Notes under the pieces: generated by a model
Databases searched by the model: none
What the model saw: only the letters and a program-made list of their open reading frames with translations
What the model was told of the DNA's origin: nothing
From: ANME-2 cluster archaeon
GTDB lineage: Archaea; Halobacteriota; Methanosarcinia; Methanosarcinales; Methanocomedenaceae
NCBI GenBank assembly: GCA_022353185.1
Contig: JAKRWB010000726.1
Coordinates: 1-6,123 of the forward strand
Reading direction: 5' to 3'
DNA length: 6,123 bases
Part shown: one piece after another, positions 1 through 5,359 of the stretch
Numbering within the stretch: position 1 is the first letter of the stretch
Layout of the letters: each line of letters starts with the position of its first letter
Position numbers and translations under genes: made by a program

Positions 1-20
1 CTGAGATGGTTGAAGAGTAA
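1..20 (+). CDS. 3' end of an upstream gene (partial), possibly the ABC transporter substrate-binding protein
   Basis: In the frame starting at base 3 the window opens with Glu-Met-Val-Glu-Glu followed by TAA at 18-20, which looks like an ordinary acidic C-terminus. The competing frame from base 1 stays open until TGA at 49-51 but gives a basic tail less like a protein end, so I prefer the stop at 18-20. Because the next two genes are an ABC permease and ATPase, the missing periplasmic/extracellular substrate-binding protein is the natural guess for this gene, but five residues cannot show it. Confidence 0.3.
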
Positions 21-29
21 AACTCTTCA
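11..29. terminator. Short perfect hairpin after the upstream stop codon
   Basis: TGAAGAGT (11-18) and ACTCTTCA (22-29) are exact inverted repeats around a 3-base loop AAA, and a T5 run follows at 41-45. The left arm overlaps the end of the presumed upstream gene. It could be a partial terminator or an mRNA-stabilising/processing stem between a highly expressed binding protein and its permease. Role inferred; the repeat itself is plain in the sequence. Confidence 0.35.
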
Positions 30-52
30 TCCATTAACTCTTTTTACCTGAT

Positions 53-832
53 ATGGATATAGGCCAGGGTCTCAGAAAACGAACTCTTGAATTAACATCT
101 ATAGCAACGGCTGTAGTCATCTGGGAGATTGCTGCAAGGATTATTGACATAAAATATATCCTGCCCAGTTTCACCAGCGTTGCATCAGCTTTCATTGGAC
201 TTGTTCAGGAGGGTGAACTCTACCGCGATATCCTGACAAGTCTCAATTACTTTGTAATAGGTATCGGACTGGCCATACTGGTAGGCATACCAATAGGCAC
301 TTTGATGGGATGGTTCAAAAGCATTGACAGGGTAGTGGACCCCATCATCGAGATGATAAGACCCATCCCGCCCCTGGCCTGGATAACTTTTGCCATTCTT
401 TGGTTCGGGCTCACCAAATACGCGGCAGGGTTCGTAATTTTCATAGGGGCGGTATTCCCTATAATTATCAATACTTACACTGGATTCAAGAATACACCCC
501 GGGTGCTGGTGGAATCAGGAAAGGTATTGGGGTGTGTCAGGAATATAGATATTATCTACAGGATTGCACTGCCCTCAGCCCTTCCTTCAATTGCCACTGG
601 TATCAGGGTGGGTATGGGCGTGGGCTGGATGTGCGTAGTTGCAGCTGAACTTTTCGGAGTCAGTACATACGGTCTCGGCTGGAAGATATGGCACTGGAAC
701 GATTTGCACCATATGGACATGGTACTCACATATATGCTTGTTCTCGGTATGATTGCACTGATGATAGACAGGCTTTTCAGGTATCTGGTAGAGGAATGGT
801 GGCTTAAATGGCAGTCAGGCGTGGTTGTCTGA
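53..832 (+). CDS. ABC transporter permease, nitrate/sulfonate/taurine (TauC/SsuC-like) type
   Basis: This 259-aa protein is the membrane channel subunit of an ABC importer. It has about six hydrophobic segments (roughly residues 15-31, 63-87, 107-120, 122-142, 183-201 and 224-242) and a clear EAA loop at about 154-185, with the ESGKVLG start and LPSALPSIATGIR end, which docks onto the ATPase. The segment RPIPPLAWI (103-111) followed by ILWFG is typical of the NitT/TauT permease group. Length matches the family. The ATG at 53 lacks a good ribosome binding site, suggesting translational coupling to the gene before it. The ATPase gene begins 12 bp downstream, so the two form an operon. Substrate cannot be read from the permease: taurine, alkanesulfonates, nitrate, thiamin precursors and other small anions or heterocycles are all handled by relatives. 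In a methanogen-like host a sulfonate such as coenzyme M is an attractive but unproven idea. Confidence 0.93.
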   Translation: MDIGQGLRKRTLELTSIATAVVIWEIAARIIDIKYILPSFTSVASAFIGLVQEGELYRDILTSLNYFVIGIGLAILVGIPIGTLMGWFKSIDRVVDPIIEMIRPIPPLAWITFAILWFGLTKYAAGFVIFIGAVFPIIINTYTGFKNTPRVLVESGKVLGCVRNIDIIYRIALPSALPSIATGIRVGMGVGWMCVVAAELFGVSTYGLGWKIWHWNDLHHMDMVLTYMLVLGMIALMIDRLFRYLVEEWWLKWQSGVVV

Positions 833-835
833 CCT

Positions 836-841
836 GGTGAT
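836..841 (+). promoter_or_regulatory. Ribosome binding site of the ABC ATPase gene
   Basis: GGTGAT matches the archaeal anti-Shine-Dalgarno complement (AGGAGGTGAT) and lies three bases before the ATG at 845, in the gap after the permease stop. The spacing is short but similar to that of other genes in this window, and it fixes the start of the ATPase gene. Confidence 0.6.
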
Positions 842-844
842 ACA

Positions 845-1606
845 ATGCTTTCAATAAAAAACATCAATAAGACATATCACTCTGAAGAGGGGGATGAAGT
901 CCTGGCGCTTTCAGATATTAACCTGGAGATGAAAGATAAGGAATTCGTTTGCTTTATCGGGCCGTCGGGATGCGGGAAGACCACACTGCTCAGGATTATA
1001 GCGGGACTCGAAAAACCGGACTCTGGCACGATTACCGTACACGGCGAACACATAAAGGGACCCGGACCTGACAGGGGCATGGTGTTTCAGGAATACTCGT
1101 TGTTCCCGTGGCGAACGGTGCTTAAGAACATCACCTTCAGCCTGGAGATGAAAAAAGTCCCAAAAGGTCAGCGTGAAGATATTGCCAGGCGGCACCTGGA
1201 ACTGGTAGGGTTGTCAAAGTTCGCTGACAGTTATCCTCATGAACTGAGCGGGGGAATGAAACAGCGCGTGGCTATAGCCAGGGCGCTGGTCAACGACCCA
1301 AATGTTTTGTTAATGGACGAACCCTTTGGTGCCGTGGATGCACAGACACGAAACAGACTCCAGCAGGAACTACTGAAGATTTGGGAACGGGACAAAAAGA
1401 CGTTATTATTCATTACCCATAGTGTGGATGAGGCAGTATATCTGGCAGACAGGGTGGTAGTATTCACATCGCGCCCGGGAAGGATTAAGGAGATATTCAA
1501 AATTGACCTGCCAAGGCCACGTGACAGAACCAGTGTAGATGCAAATATGTACCGTGAAAGTTTATTATCCTCACTGGGTGCTGAGATAAAAAATGCAATA
1601 GACTAA
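845..1606 (+). CDS. ABC transporter ATP-binding protein, nitrate/sulfonate/taurine (TauB/SsuB-like) type
   Basis: This 253-aa cytoplasmic ATPase powers import through the adjacent permease. All nucleotide-binding motifs are intact: Walker A GPSGCGKTT (39-47), Q-loop glutamine 82 in MVFQEYSLFPW, ABC signature LSGGMKQR (134-141), Walker B VLLMDEP (154-160), D-loop GAVD (162-165) and switch histidine 192 in THSVDEA. The phrase LFPWRTVLKNI after the Q-loop and the tail SRPGRIKEIFKIDLPRPRDR are characteristic of the NitT/TauT ATPase group. Length is normal for that group and there is no extra regulatory domain. It follows the permease by 12 bp with its own GGTGAT site, so the two are co-transcribed and, with an unseen binding protein, should form a complete importer. 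Family assignment is firm; substrate is unknown. Confidence 0.95.
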   Translation: MLSIKNINKTYHSEEGDEVLALSDINLEMKDKEFVCFIGPSGCGKTTLLRIIAGLEKPDSGTITVHGEHIKGPGPDRGMVFQEYSLFPWRTVLKNITFSLEMKKVPKGQREDIARRHLELVGLSKFADSYPHELSGGMKQRVAIARALVNDPNVLLMDEPFGAVDAQTRNRLQQELLKIWERDKKTLLFITHSVDEAVYLADRVVVFTSRPGRIKEIFKIDLPRPRDRTSVDANMYRESLLSSLGAEIKNAID

Positions 1607-1634
1607 TATAATTTTAAGGTAATATATTAAATAA
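1604..1634 (+). promoter_or_regulatory. Candidate TATA-box region upstream of AMP phosphorylase
   Basis: The 53-bp gap between the ATPase stop and the AMP phosphorylase ATG is very AT-rich and contains two TATA-like stretches, TAATATAATTTTAA (from 1604) and AATATATTAAATAA (1621-1634). Either could be an archaeal TATA box; the first leaves a leader of more usual length. This suggests AMP phosphorylase has its own promoter rather than depending on the transporter operon. Read by eye only. Confidence 0.4.
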
Positions 1635-1650
1635 CTGTTATTTGAAAAAT

Positions 1651-1655
1651 GGTGA
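1651..1655 (+). promoter_or_regulatory. Ribosome binding site that sets the AMP phosphorylase start
   Basis: GGTGA lies four bases before ATG 1660. The open frame could be extended back to a TTG at 1642, but then this site would be inside the gene and the TTG would have no site of its own. It therefore supports the 504-residue form. Confidence 0.65.
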
Positions 1656-1659
1656 CATT

Positions 1660-3174
1660 ATGGAATTATCGGTTCAGCTAATAAATATCAAAGTAGGCAA
1701 ACACAAAGTTGTATTGAATATTCTTGACGCAAAAGAACTGGGTGTGATGGCAGGTGACCGGGTAAAATTGAAAGACCACGGTTACATTACTGCTATTGTG
1801 GATACCACTGACGATATAATTCCCCAGGGTACTATCGGGGTATATCACGAGATAATGGAACACATCAATGACGCCCTTACACTTGAGATCACAGCAGCAA
1901 CAAAACCCGCATCTGTGAAGACCATCAAACACATCATGGACGGTGGAAAATATACCAGGGAAGATATGTATGACCTGGTGAATGATATTGTAAAAGAAAA
2001 TCTCAGCGACATTGAGATGACTGCATTTATCACAGCTTCCCACATGAACTGCCTGTCTGCCGAGCAGACTGAATGGCTGACCAGGGCAATGATAGATACC
2101 GGGGAGAAAATTGAGTTCGATACCCACCCCATCATGGACAAGCACAGTATTGGCGGTGTGCCGGGGAACAAGATATCACTGCTCATCGTACCTATTGTTG
2201 CAGCAGCGGGACTGCTGATTCCAAAGACCAGCAGCCGGGCTATAACAGGGGCAGGGGGCACGGCAGACCTGATGGAGATACTGGCGCCTGTTGCATTCAA
2301 TGCTGACGAGATAAAATCAATGACTGAAAAGGTAGGCGGCGTTATTGTCTGGGGCGGTGCCACCAATATTGCGCCTGCTGATGATAAACTTATTAGAGTA
2401 GAATACCCGCTGTCACTGGACCCGAGCAGCCAGCTGCTGGCAAGCATCATGGCAAAAAAAGGCGCCGTGGGCGCGGACTGCGTGGTCATAGACATCCCGA
2501 CCGGTTCAGGTACTAAGATACCTGACGTGGAACAGGGCAGGGCAATGGCCCGCGGCCTCATTGACCTGGGAGCAAGGTTGGGCATGCAGGTGGAGTGTGC
2601 TATGACCTATGGTGCATCCCCTATAGGCAGAACCGTGGGCGGTGGGCTGGAAGTGGTAGAGGCCTTGAAGGTGCTTGAATCCATGGAAGGTCCCAACAGC
2701 CTTATCCAGAAGAGTGTTGGTCTGGCCGGACTGATGCTTGAGATGGGCGGGGCTGCAAGCAGGGGCGATGGCAGGAATATGGCTTATGAGATATTAAAAT
2801 CAGGAAAGGCCCTGGAAAAAATGCGAGAGATAATTGAGATACAGGGTGGCAATCCTGGTATAACTTCAGGCGATATAATCATAGGGGACAAGACCGCCCA
2901 GATATTTGCACCGTCTGATGGGTATATAGTTGAGTTCCATAACAAACGCATTGTAGAGATTGCAAGACTGGCAGGGGCACCTAACGATGAAGGGGCAGGT
3001 GTATTGATACACAAGAAGAAGGGCGAGACCGTAAAGAAGGATGAACCTATACTGTCTATATATTCTGAAAAGGAATGGAAATTAACCAACGCCATTAACA
3101 GCGCTAAAAAGGATTATCCCATAATTGTGGAAGGAATGTTGCTGGAAACCGTACGTGGACAAAGGGAATTGTAG
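1660..3174 (+). CDS. deoA: AMP phosphorylase (archaeal thymidine phosphorylase-like family)
   Basis: This cytoplasmic enzyme splits AMP (and, in characterised relatives, CMP and UMP) with phosphate to give the free base and ribose-1,5-bisphosphate. In archaea the latter is isomerised to ribulose-1,5-bisphosphate for type III RuBisCO. The 504 residues match archaeal AMP phosphorylases, which carry an N-terminal extension of about 80 residues (here 1-84) absent from bacterial pyrimidine phosphorylases. Seen motifs are the phosphate-binding stretch KHSIGGVPGNK (161-171), SSRAITGAGGTADLMEIL (191-208), the GGATNIAPADD segment (232-242), DIPTGSGTK (278-286) and a C-terminal alpha/beta domain from about 410 (FAPSDGYI, then GAGVLIHKKKGE). 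The start is ATG 1660, set by GGTGA at 1651, rather than TTG 1642. The partner genes (isomerase, RuBisCO) are not in this window. The gene is intact and convergent with its 3' neighbour. The symbol deoA is a common database label for this family; the enzyme activity is AMP phosphorolysis. Confidence 0.95.
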   Translation: MELSVQLINIKVGKHKVVLNILDAKELGVMAGDRVKLKDHGYITAIVDTTDDIIPQGTIGVYHEIMEHINDALTLEITAATKPASVKTIKHIMDGGKYTREDMYDLVNDIVKENLSDIEMTAFITASHMNCLSAEQTEWLTRAMIDTGEKIEFDTHPIMDKHSIGGVPGNKISLLIVPIVAAAGLLIPKTSSRAITGAGGTADLMEILAPVAFNADEIKSMTEKVGGVIVWGGATNIAPADDKLIRVEYPLSLDPSSQLLASIMAKKGAVGADCVVIDIPTGSGTKIPDVEQGRAMARGLIDLGARLGMQVECAMTYGASPIGRTVGGGLEVVEALKVLESMEGPNSLIQKSVGLAGLMLEMGGAASRGDGRNMAYEILKSGKALEKMREIIEIQGGNPGITSGDIIIGDKTAQIFAPSDGYIVEFHNKRIVEIARLAGAPNDEGAGVLIHKKKGETVKKDEPILSIYSEKEWKLTNAINSAKKDYPIIVEGMLLETVRGQREL

Positions 3175-3175
3175 T

Positions 3176-3535
3176 TCAAGCTTCCAGATAATCTTCCTTT
3201 TTCGTGGAATGCTGTTTGACCAGGTCTTTTTCCAGTTTAAATGAGTAAAAAAAGACCATTGAGCCTTCCGGTACATCACTCCAGAGACTGGCATCCACAC
3301 AACCCACTCCAAACTCCTCTACAAGACCTTCATAGGTGGCTGCCTCGATCTTATCGATGTTTATTGCAAAATCTTCAAGTCGCTTTGTTTGGTTGTTCTT
3401 TACACGGTAAACGCCTTTGTTGTAGAATTTCGAAGAAACAAAGGTACAGGTACCGTTATCAAGGACCTCCTCAATTCTGAAAGGGTCCAGATCTATATTA
3501 TTCCCCACTCTTGATATGTCAAGCTTTTCTTGCAC
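3176..3535 (-). CDS. Conserved-looking hypothetical protein, 119 aa
   Basis: I do not recognise this protein. It starts at GTG (3535-3533), four bases after a GGTGA ribosome binding site on the minus strand (within 3540-3547), the same arrangement as AMP phosphorylase, which supports it being real. It is soluble and acidic-looking, has no signal peptide or membrane segment, and has two cysteines (30 and 79). The pattern suggests beta strands in the first half (TCTFVSSKFYNKGVYRV, 29-45) and a helix with a turn around residues 53-75. The ending is strongly charged (KLEKDLVKQHSTKKEDYLEA). A stretch RLEDFAINIDKIEAATYEGLV could be a small alpha-beta unit. Its stop is one base from the stop of AMP phosphorylase on the other strand, and it is divergent from the 68-aa gene. 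No function can be assigned. Confidence 0.75.
   Translation of the reverse strand: MQEKLDISRVGNNIDLDPFRIEEVLDNGTCTFVSSKFYNKGVYRVKNNQTKRLEDFAINIDKIEAATYEGLVEEFGVGCVDASLWSDVPEGSMVFFYSFKLEKDLVKQHSTKKEDYLEA
3404..3456. repeat. Nested inverted repeat inside the 119-aa gene
   Basis: CCTTTGTT (3414-3421) pairs with AACAAAGG (3437-3444) across a 15-base loop. Outside it ACGGTA (3404-3409) pairs with TACCGT (3451-3456). Together they form a 14-bp interrupted stem with a 4/6-base internal loop, inside coding sequence. It may be an RNA structure or chance. Confidence 0.35.
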
Positions 3536-3585
3536 GTTGTCACCACCAAAAAGATTAAACCTACTACTGCATGGTATTTCTATTG

Positions 3586-3593
3586 TAATATAG
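3586..3593 (-). promoter_or_regulatory. Candidate TATA box for the 119-aa gene
   Basis: On the minus strand this reads CTATATTA, about 50 bases before the GTG start at 3535, which would give a leader of roughly 25 bases containing the GGTGA site. It lies in the AT-rich divergent region shared with the 68-aa gene. Confidence 0.4.
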
Positions 3594-3648
3594 CCTATTT
3601 AAATCATGCGTTTTTGAGCATAAATAAGTTTAATATCCTTGCCAGACA

Positions 3649-3660
3649 TATTAATTAATA
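3649..3660. promoter_or_regulatory. 12-bp perfect palindrome upstream of the 68-aa gene
   Basis: TATTAATTAATA is its own reverse complement and ends 31 bases before ATG 3692. It could be a TATA element for this gene or an operator for a dimeric regulator next to a more upstream box (ATAAATAAG, 3620-3628). AT-rich palindromes arise easily by chance in such a region, so the role is a guess. Confidence 0.35.
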
Positions 3661-3691
3661 GAATTGATGTCTCGATTCGGGGTGAGATTTT

Positions 3692-3898
3692 ATGAGTGAA
3701 AGAAAATATTCGATTGAATCCAAGCGCTACATGGGTGATAACGGCAAAATGACATTTGACAGCTGGATCACTTCAGCCAATGTCATTGAAGTAAAACACG
3801 AGAAGCAGTACATTGTGTTCTTCCCACTGGAAGGAGAATGTGCAGGTAAGAAACACTATATACCATTCTCAAATATTCATATCGTACGCGAATTATAG
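3692..3898 (+). CDS. Small hypothetical protein, 68 aa
   Basis: I do not recognise a named family. The start is well supported: GGGGTGAG (3679-3686) sits five bases before the ATG. The protein has no signal peptide or transmembrane helix and one cysteine (50). Its second half alternates hydrophobic and polar residues (YIVFFPLEGE at about 40-49, then HYIPFSNIHIVREL at the end), suggesting a small all-beta fold such as a little barrel or SH3-like module; that is inference from pattern only. It is divergent from the 119-aa gene across 156 bp and convergent with the methanogenesis marker 11 gene, so it is likely transcribed alone. The good ribosome site and the coherent composition argue for a real gene despite its length. 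Confidence 0.75.
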   Translation: MSERKYSIESKRYMGDNGKMTFDSWITSANVIEVKHEKQYIVFFPLEGECAGKKHYIPFSNIHIVREL

Positions 3899-3911
3899 TA
3901 GTTGAAATGTG

Positions 3912-3932
3912 CTGGGTGACAAAATCACCCAG
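3912..3932. terminator. Hairpin at the convergent 3' ends of the 68-aa gene and the marker 11 gene
   Basis: CTGGGTGA (3912-3919) and TCACCCAG (3925-3932) are exact inverted repeats around the loop CAAAA. The right arm contains the stop codon and last codons of the marker 11 gene. The position between two converging genes suits a bidirectional 3'-end element, but no strong T tract follows on either strand, so it may protect or process mRNA ends rather than terminate. Confidence 0.45.
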
Positions 3933-4827
3933 GTACCTCTAACTTAACAGACTCATTGGGTCTGGTATACCAGGGCAGCGCAGCCAGTGCACCTATTACA
4001 CCGTTGCCGTCCAGCCATATCTGGACCTGCTTTGACCTGGCCGTTTCCAGGGCATATTTTTTTGTGAGGATTCTTGTTCTGCATTCTCTGCTGTAATCTT
4101 CAAGAGGCGAAGCATCGAAATCGTCCAGTACTACCATACCGGTTTCGGTGGAGACACTATACTGTTCCAGGGCAGATTTGATATCCTCAAGCAGGGCCTT
4201 TTTAGAATTAATATTGAGGCATGCGAATTCCAGCACGGTTGATACACAGTTCTGGGTCTTGGCAGGGGCCGGGAACAGCTGCACCAGGGCATGTGATAGG
4301 TATTTTGCCTCGTCACGGTCCATTGCTGATGCAATGTTATGGGCCAGGGACCAGGTGGCACCTTCTTCTTTGTTATCGGTATCGTCAATGCCCACCAGCA
4401 CCCGTTCATACCTGGGCACTATGATGGTACCTTTTGCGGCTCTTCCGCCGCCAGACTCGGATATTTCTGAGCGCAGCACGCCCTTGCTCCTGGCACGGCA
4501 CACGGTGGCACCCACGCCCCCGCCGCCCAGGCCCGCATAGGTGATGGCAACTTCATTGCCTGATACTTCCACCGATTCTATACCGGCGGCAGCTACCGAG
4601 GCTTCAAGTTTGAGTGGTTCGGTCCCGGTCCTGGTGCGGTAGCGTATCATATTGCCCACTGATATTACATTTTCTATCAGGGGACTGCTGGCATAGTGGT
4701 GCATTGTCCAGGCCGAGCCGCCGTAGCAGTTTGATTGCTCTATGATATCGACATGTCTGTTCTCGCGGTCGCATACTGCATATATTCCTGTGTAGGTTAC
4801 AGTATAAGGGTCATTGAGGTTCATCAT
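3925..4827 (-). CDS. Methanogenesis marker protein 11
   Basis: I recognise this 300-aa protein as methanogenesis marker protein 11, a family of unknown biochemical function found in methanogens and anaerobic methane oxidisers. Early residues include DPYTVTYTGIYAVCDRENRH (6-25) and NCYGGSAWTMHHYASSP (33-49). A glycine-rich segment GLGGGGVGATVCR lies at 99-111. The second half resembles the catalytic domain of TiaS, the archaeal enzyme that makes agmatidine in tRNA-Ile: GIDDTDNKEEGATWSLAHNIA (from 146), TQNCVSTVLEF (191-201) and GNGVIGALAAL (274-284). This hints at an ATP-dependent reaction on a substrate that remains unknown. The start is uncertain between ATG 4827 and the adjacent ATG 4824; AAGGT at 4835-4831 is better spaced for the latter. 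The gene is complete, GC-richer than its neighbours, and downstream of the cupin on the same strand with an 88-bp gap that holds an AT-rich box (about 4847-4856). Confidence 0.92.
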   Translation of the reverse strand: MMNLNDPYTVTYTGIYAVCDRENRHVDIIEQSNCYGGSAWTMHHYASSPLIENVISVGNMIRYRTRTGTEPLKLEASVAAAGIESVEVSGNEVAITYAGLGGGGVGATVCRARSKGVLRSEISESGGGRAAKGTIIVPRYERVLVGIDDTDNKEEGATWSLAHNIASAMDRDEAKYLSHALVQLFPAPAKTQNCVSTVLEFACLNINSKKALLEDIKSALEQYSVSTETGMVVLDDFDASPLEDYSRECRTRILTKKYALETARSKQVQIWLDGNGVIGALAALPWYTRPNESVKLEVPG

Positions 4828-4846
4828 TCTACCTTAGGATACGGGA

Positions 4847-4856
4847 TTATTTAATT
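4847..4856 (-). promoter_or_regulatory. Candidate TATA-like box for the marker 11 gene
   Basis: The minus strand reads AATTAAATAA here, about 20-30 bases upstream of the two candidate ATG codons. If used, the transcript would be almost leaderless or have a very short leader, which is possible in archaea. Read by eye, no conservation available. Confidence 0.3.
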
Positions 4857-4915
4857 CTTTACTGGTTTTGAGTTCGCTAAGCCGGGCTGGGCCAGGAATT
4901 TTCAACAGTATCTGG

Positions 4916-5188
4916 TCAGACATCTTCTACAAAGATTATCTTCACGACTTTTGTGAGAGCGCGACCCATGTGTTTATCTTTCTCACCTGCTGGTATGAAC
5001 ATTCCATCACATGTATTGAACACAACCTCGTTCCCGCCAAAGTTCACTTCCAATCGGCCCTCCAGAATATAGCCGATATGTCCTCTGATACACCAGTCGG
5101 TTTCGGTAAACTCATCAGTAAACTCCACTAAACGTAATTGCCTGCCGTTTTGTCTATAAATTTTGGATCTAACACCTGCTGCCTGCAT
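4916..5188 (-). CDS. Small single-domain cupin protein
   Basis: The 90 residues from ATG 5188 contain a compact cupin barrel: DWCIRGHIGYILEGRLEVNF (31-50) is the first cupin motif, with His37 and Glu43, and DGMFIPAGEKDKH (61-73) with His73 is the second. The ending IIFVEDV is as I recall for a family of roughly 100-residue cupins. Such proteins bind a metal or small ligand; no reaction can be assigned. The motif has fewer histidines than classic metal-binding cupins, so metal binding is not certain. The barrel is intact, but the N-terminus is odd: the frame continues upstream through IDLSAIPWE (5189-5215), which looks like real family sequence, before a TAA. The ATG used here has no visible ribosome binding site. 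It may be a functional shortened gene, one using ATT 5215, or one losing its 5' end. It is upstream of marker 11 and divergent from the DUF1670-like gene. Confidence 0.8.
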   Translation of the reverse strand: MQAAGVRSKIYRQNGRQLRLVEFTDEFTETDWCIRGHIGYILEGRLEVNFGGNEVVFNTCDGMFIPAGEKDKHMGRALTKVVKIIFVEDV

Positions 5189-5241
5189 TTCCCATGGGAT
5201 AGCTGAGAGATCAATTTACAATTAGGCCATATGACCCCCTC
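5189..5241 (-). other. Disrupted 5' end of the cupin gene
   Basis: Reading the minus strand toward the cupin there is a strong purine-rich ribosome site GAGGGGG (5241-5235), four bases later ATG (5230-5228), then GCC, TAA, TTG, TAA, and then nine in-frame codons IDLSAIPWE leading straight into the cupin ATG at 5188. The ribosome site and first ATG are in the cupin frame but cut off by two stops. This arrangement suggests an originally longer gene whose start has been damaged, or an unusual start at ATT 5215. Confidence 0.5.
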
Positions 5242-5248
5242 TTCACAA

Positions 5249-5269
5249 CACATATAAGTGTGCTATGTG
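5249..5269. promoter_or_regulatory. Dyad around a TATA-like box in the divergent cupin/DUF1670 region
   Basis: CACATA (5249-5254) and TATGTG (5264-5269) are inverted repeats, with TTCACA (5242-5247) and TGTGAA (5266-5271) an alternative overlapping pair. CATATAAG (5251-5258) inside it resembles an archaeal TATA box on the plus strand, and its complement CTTATATG one on the minus strand. Placed about 50 bases before GTG 5306 and about 20 before the minus-strand ATG 5230, it could serve both genes and carry an operator. The DUF1670-like product, a helix-turn-helix protein, is a possible binder. Confidence 0.4.
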
Positions 5270-5291
5270 AAAAGCATTTCGAATTCAAAAG

Positions 5292-5298
5292 AGGAGGT
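5292..5298 (+). promoter_or_regulatory. Near-perfect ribosome binding site before GTG 5306
   Basis: AGGAGGT lies seven bases before the GTG at 5306, the ideal spacing, and is the strongest such site in the window. It points to GTG 5306, not ATG 5360, as the original start of the DUF1670-like gene; nothing comparable precedes ATG 5360. Confidence 0.7.
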
Positions 5299-5305
5299 AA
5301 CGCCA

Positions 5306-5359
5306 GTGAAAACGATTAGAAACACATCCGAGAGATTAAATGCCAAGACGCTTGATTAA
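5306..5359 (+). other. First 17 codons of the DUF1670-like gene, closed by an in-frame TAA
   Basis: From GTG 5306 the frame encodes (M/V)KTIRNTSERLNAKTLD and stops at TAA 5357-5359. The next codon, in the same frame, is the ATG of the long downstream frame. The peptide reads like the natural N-terminus of the downstream protein, so TAA most simply replaces a CAA (Gln) codon by one change. The alternative is a genuine leader peptide with reinitiation at the abutting ATG. Confidence 0.6.

Noticed and set aside
1642..1659. Alternative TTG start giving AMP phosphorylase six extra residues.
   Set aside because: The GGTGA ribosome site at 1651 would fall inside the gene, and ATG 1660 has it at proper spacing.
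1845..2585. A 246-codon open frame on the minus strand across the AMP phosphorylase gene.
   Set aside because: It lies wholly opposite a strongly recognised gene, its composition is Ser/Pro/Ile-rich as expected for a shadow frame, and it resembles no family.
3536..3691. A tRNA or small RNA gene in the 156-bp divergent gap.
   Set aside because: The region is AT-rich, with no cloverleaf-like arms or T-loop consensus; promoter elements explain it better.
4148..4540. A 130-codon plus-strand frame opposite the marker 11 gene.
   Set aside because: It ends in a proline run and Ser/Arg-rich sequence produced by the GC-rich complement; marker 11 is unambiguous on the other strand.
4868..5131. An 87-codon plus-strand frame opposite the cupin gene.
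   Set aside because: The minus strand encodes a clear cupin barrel there; the plus frame is an aromatic- and Cys/His-rich shadow with no recognisable domain.
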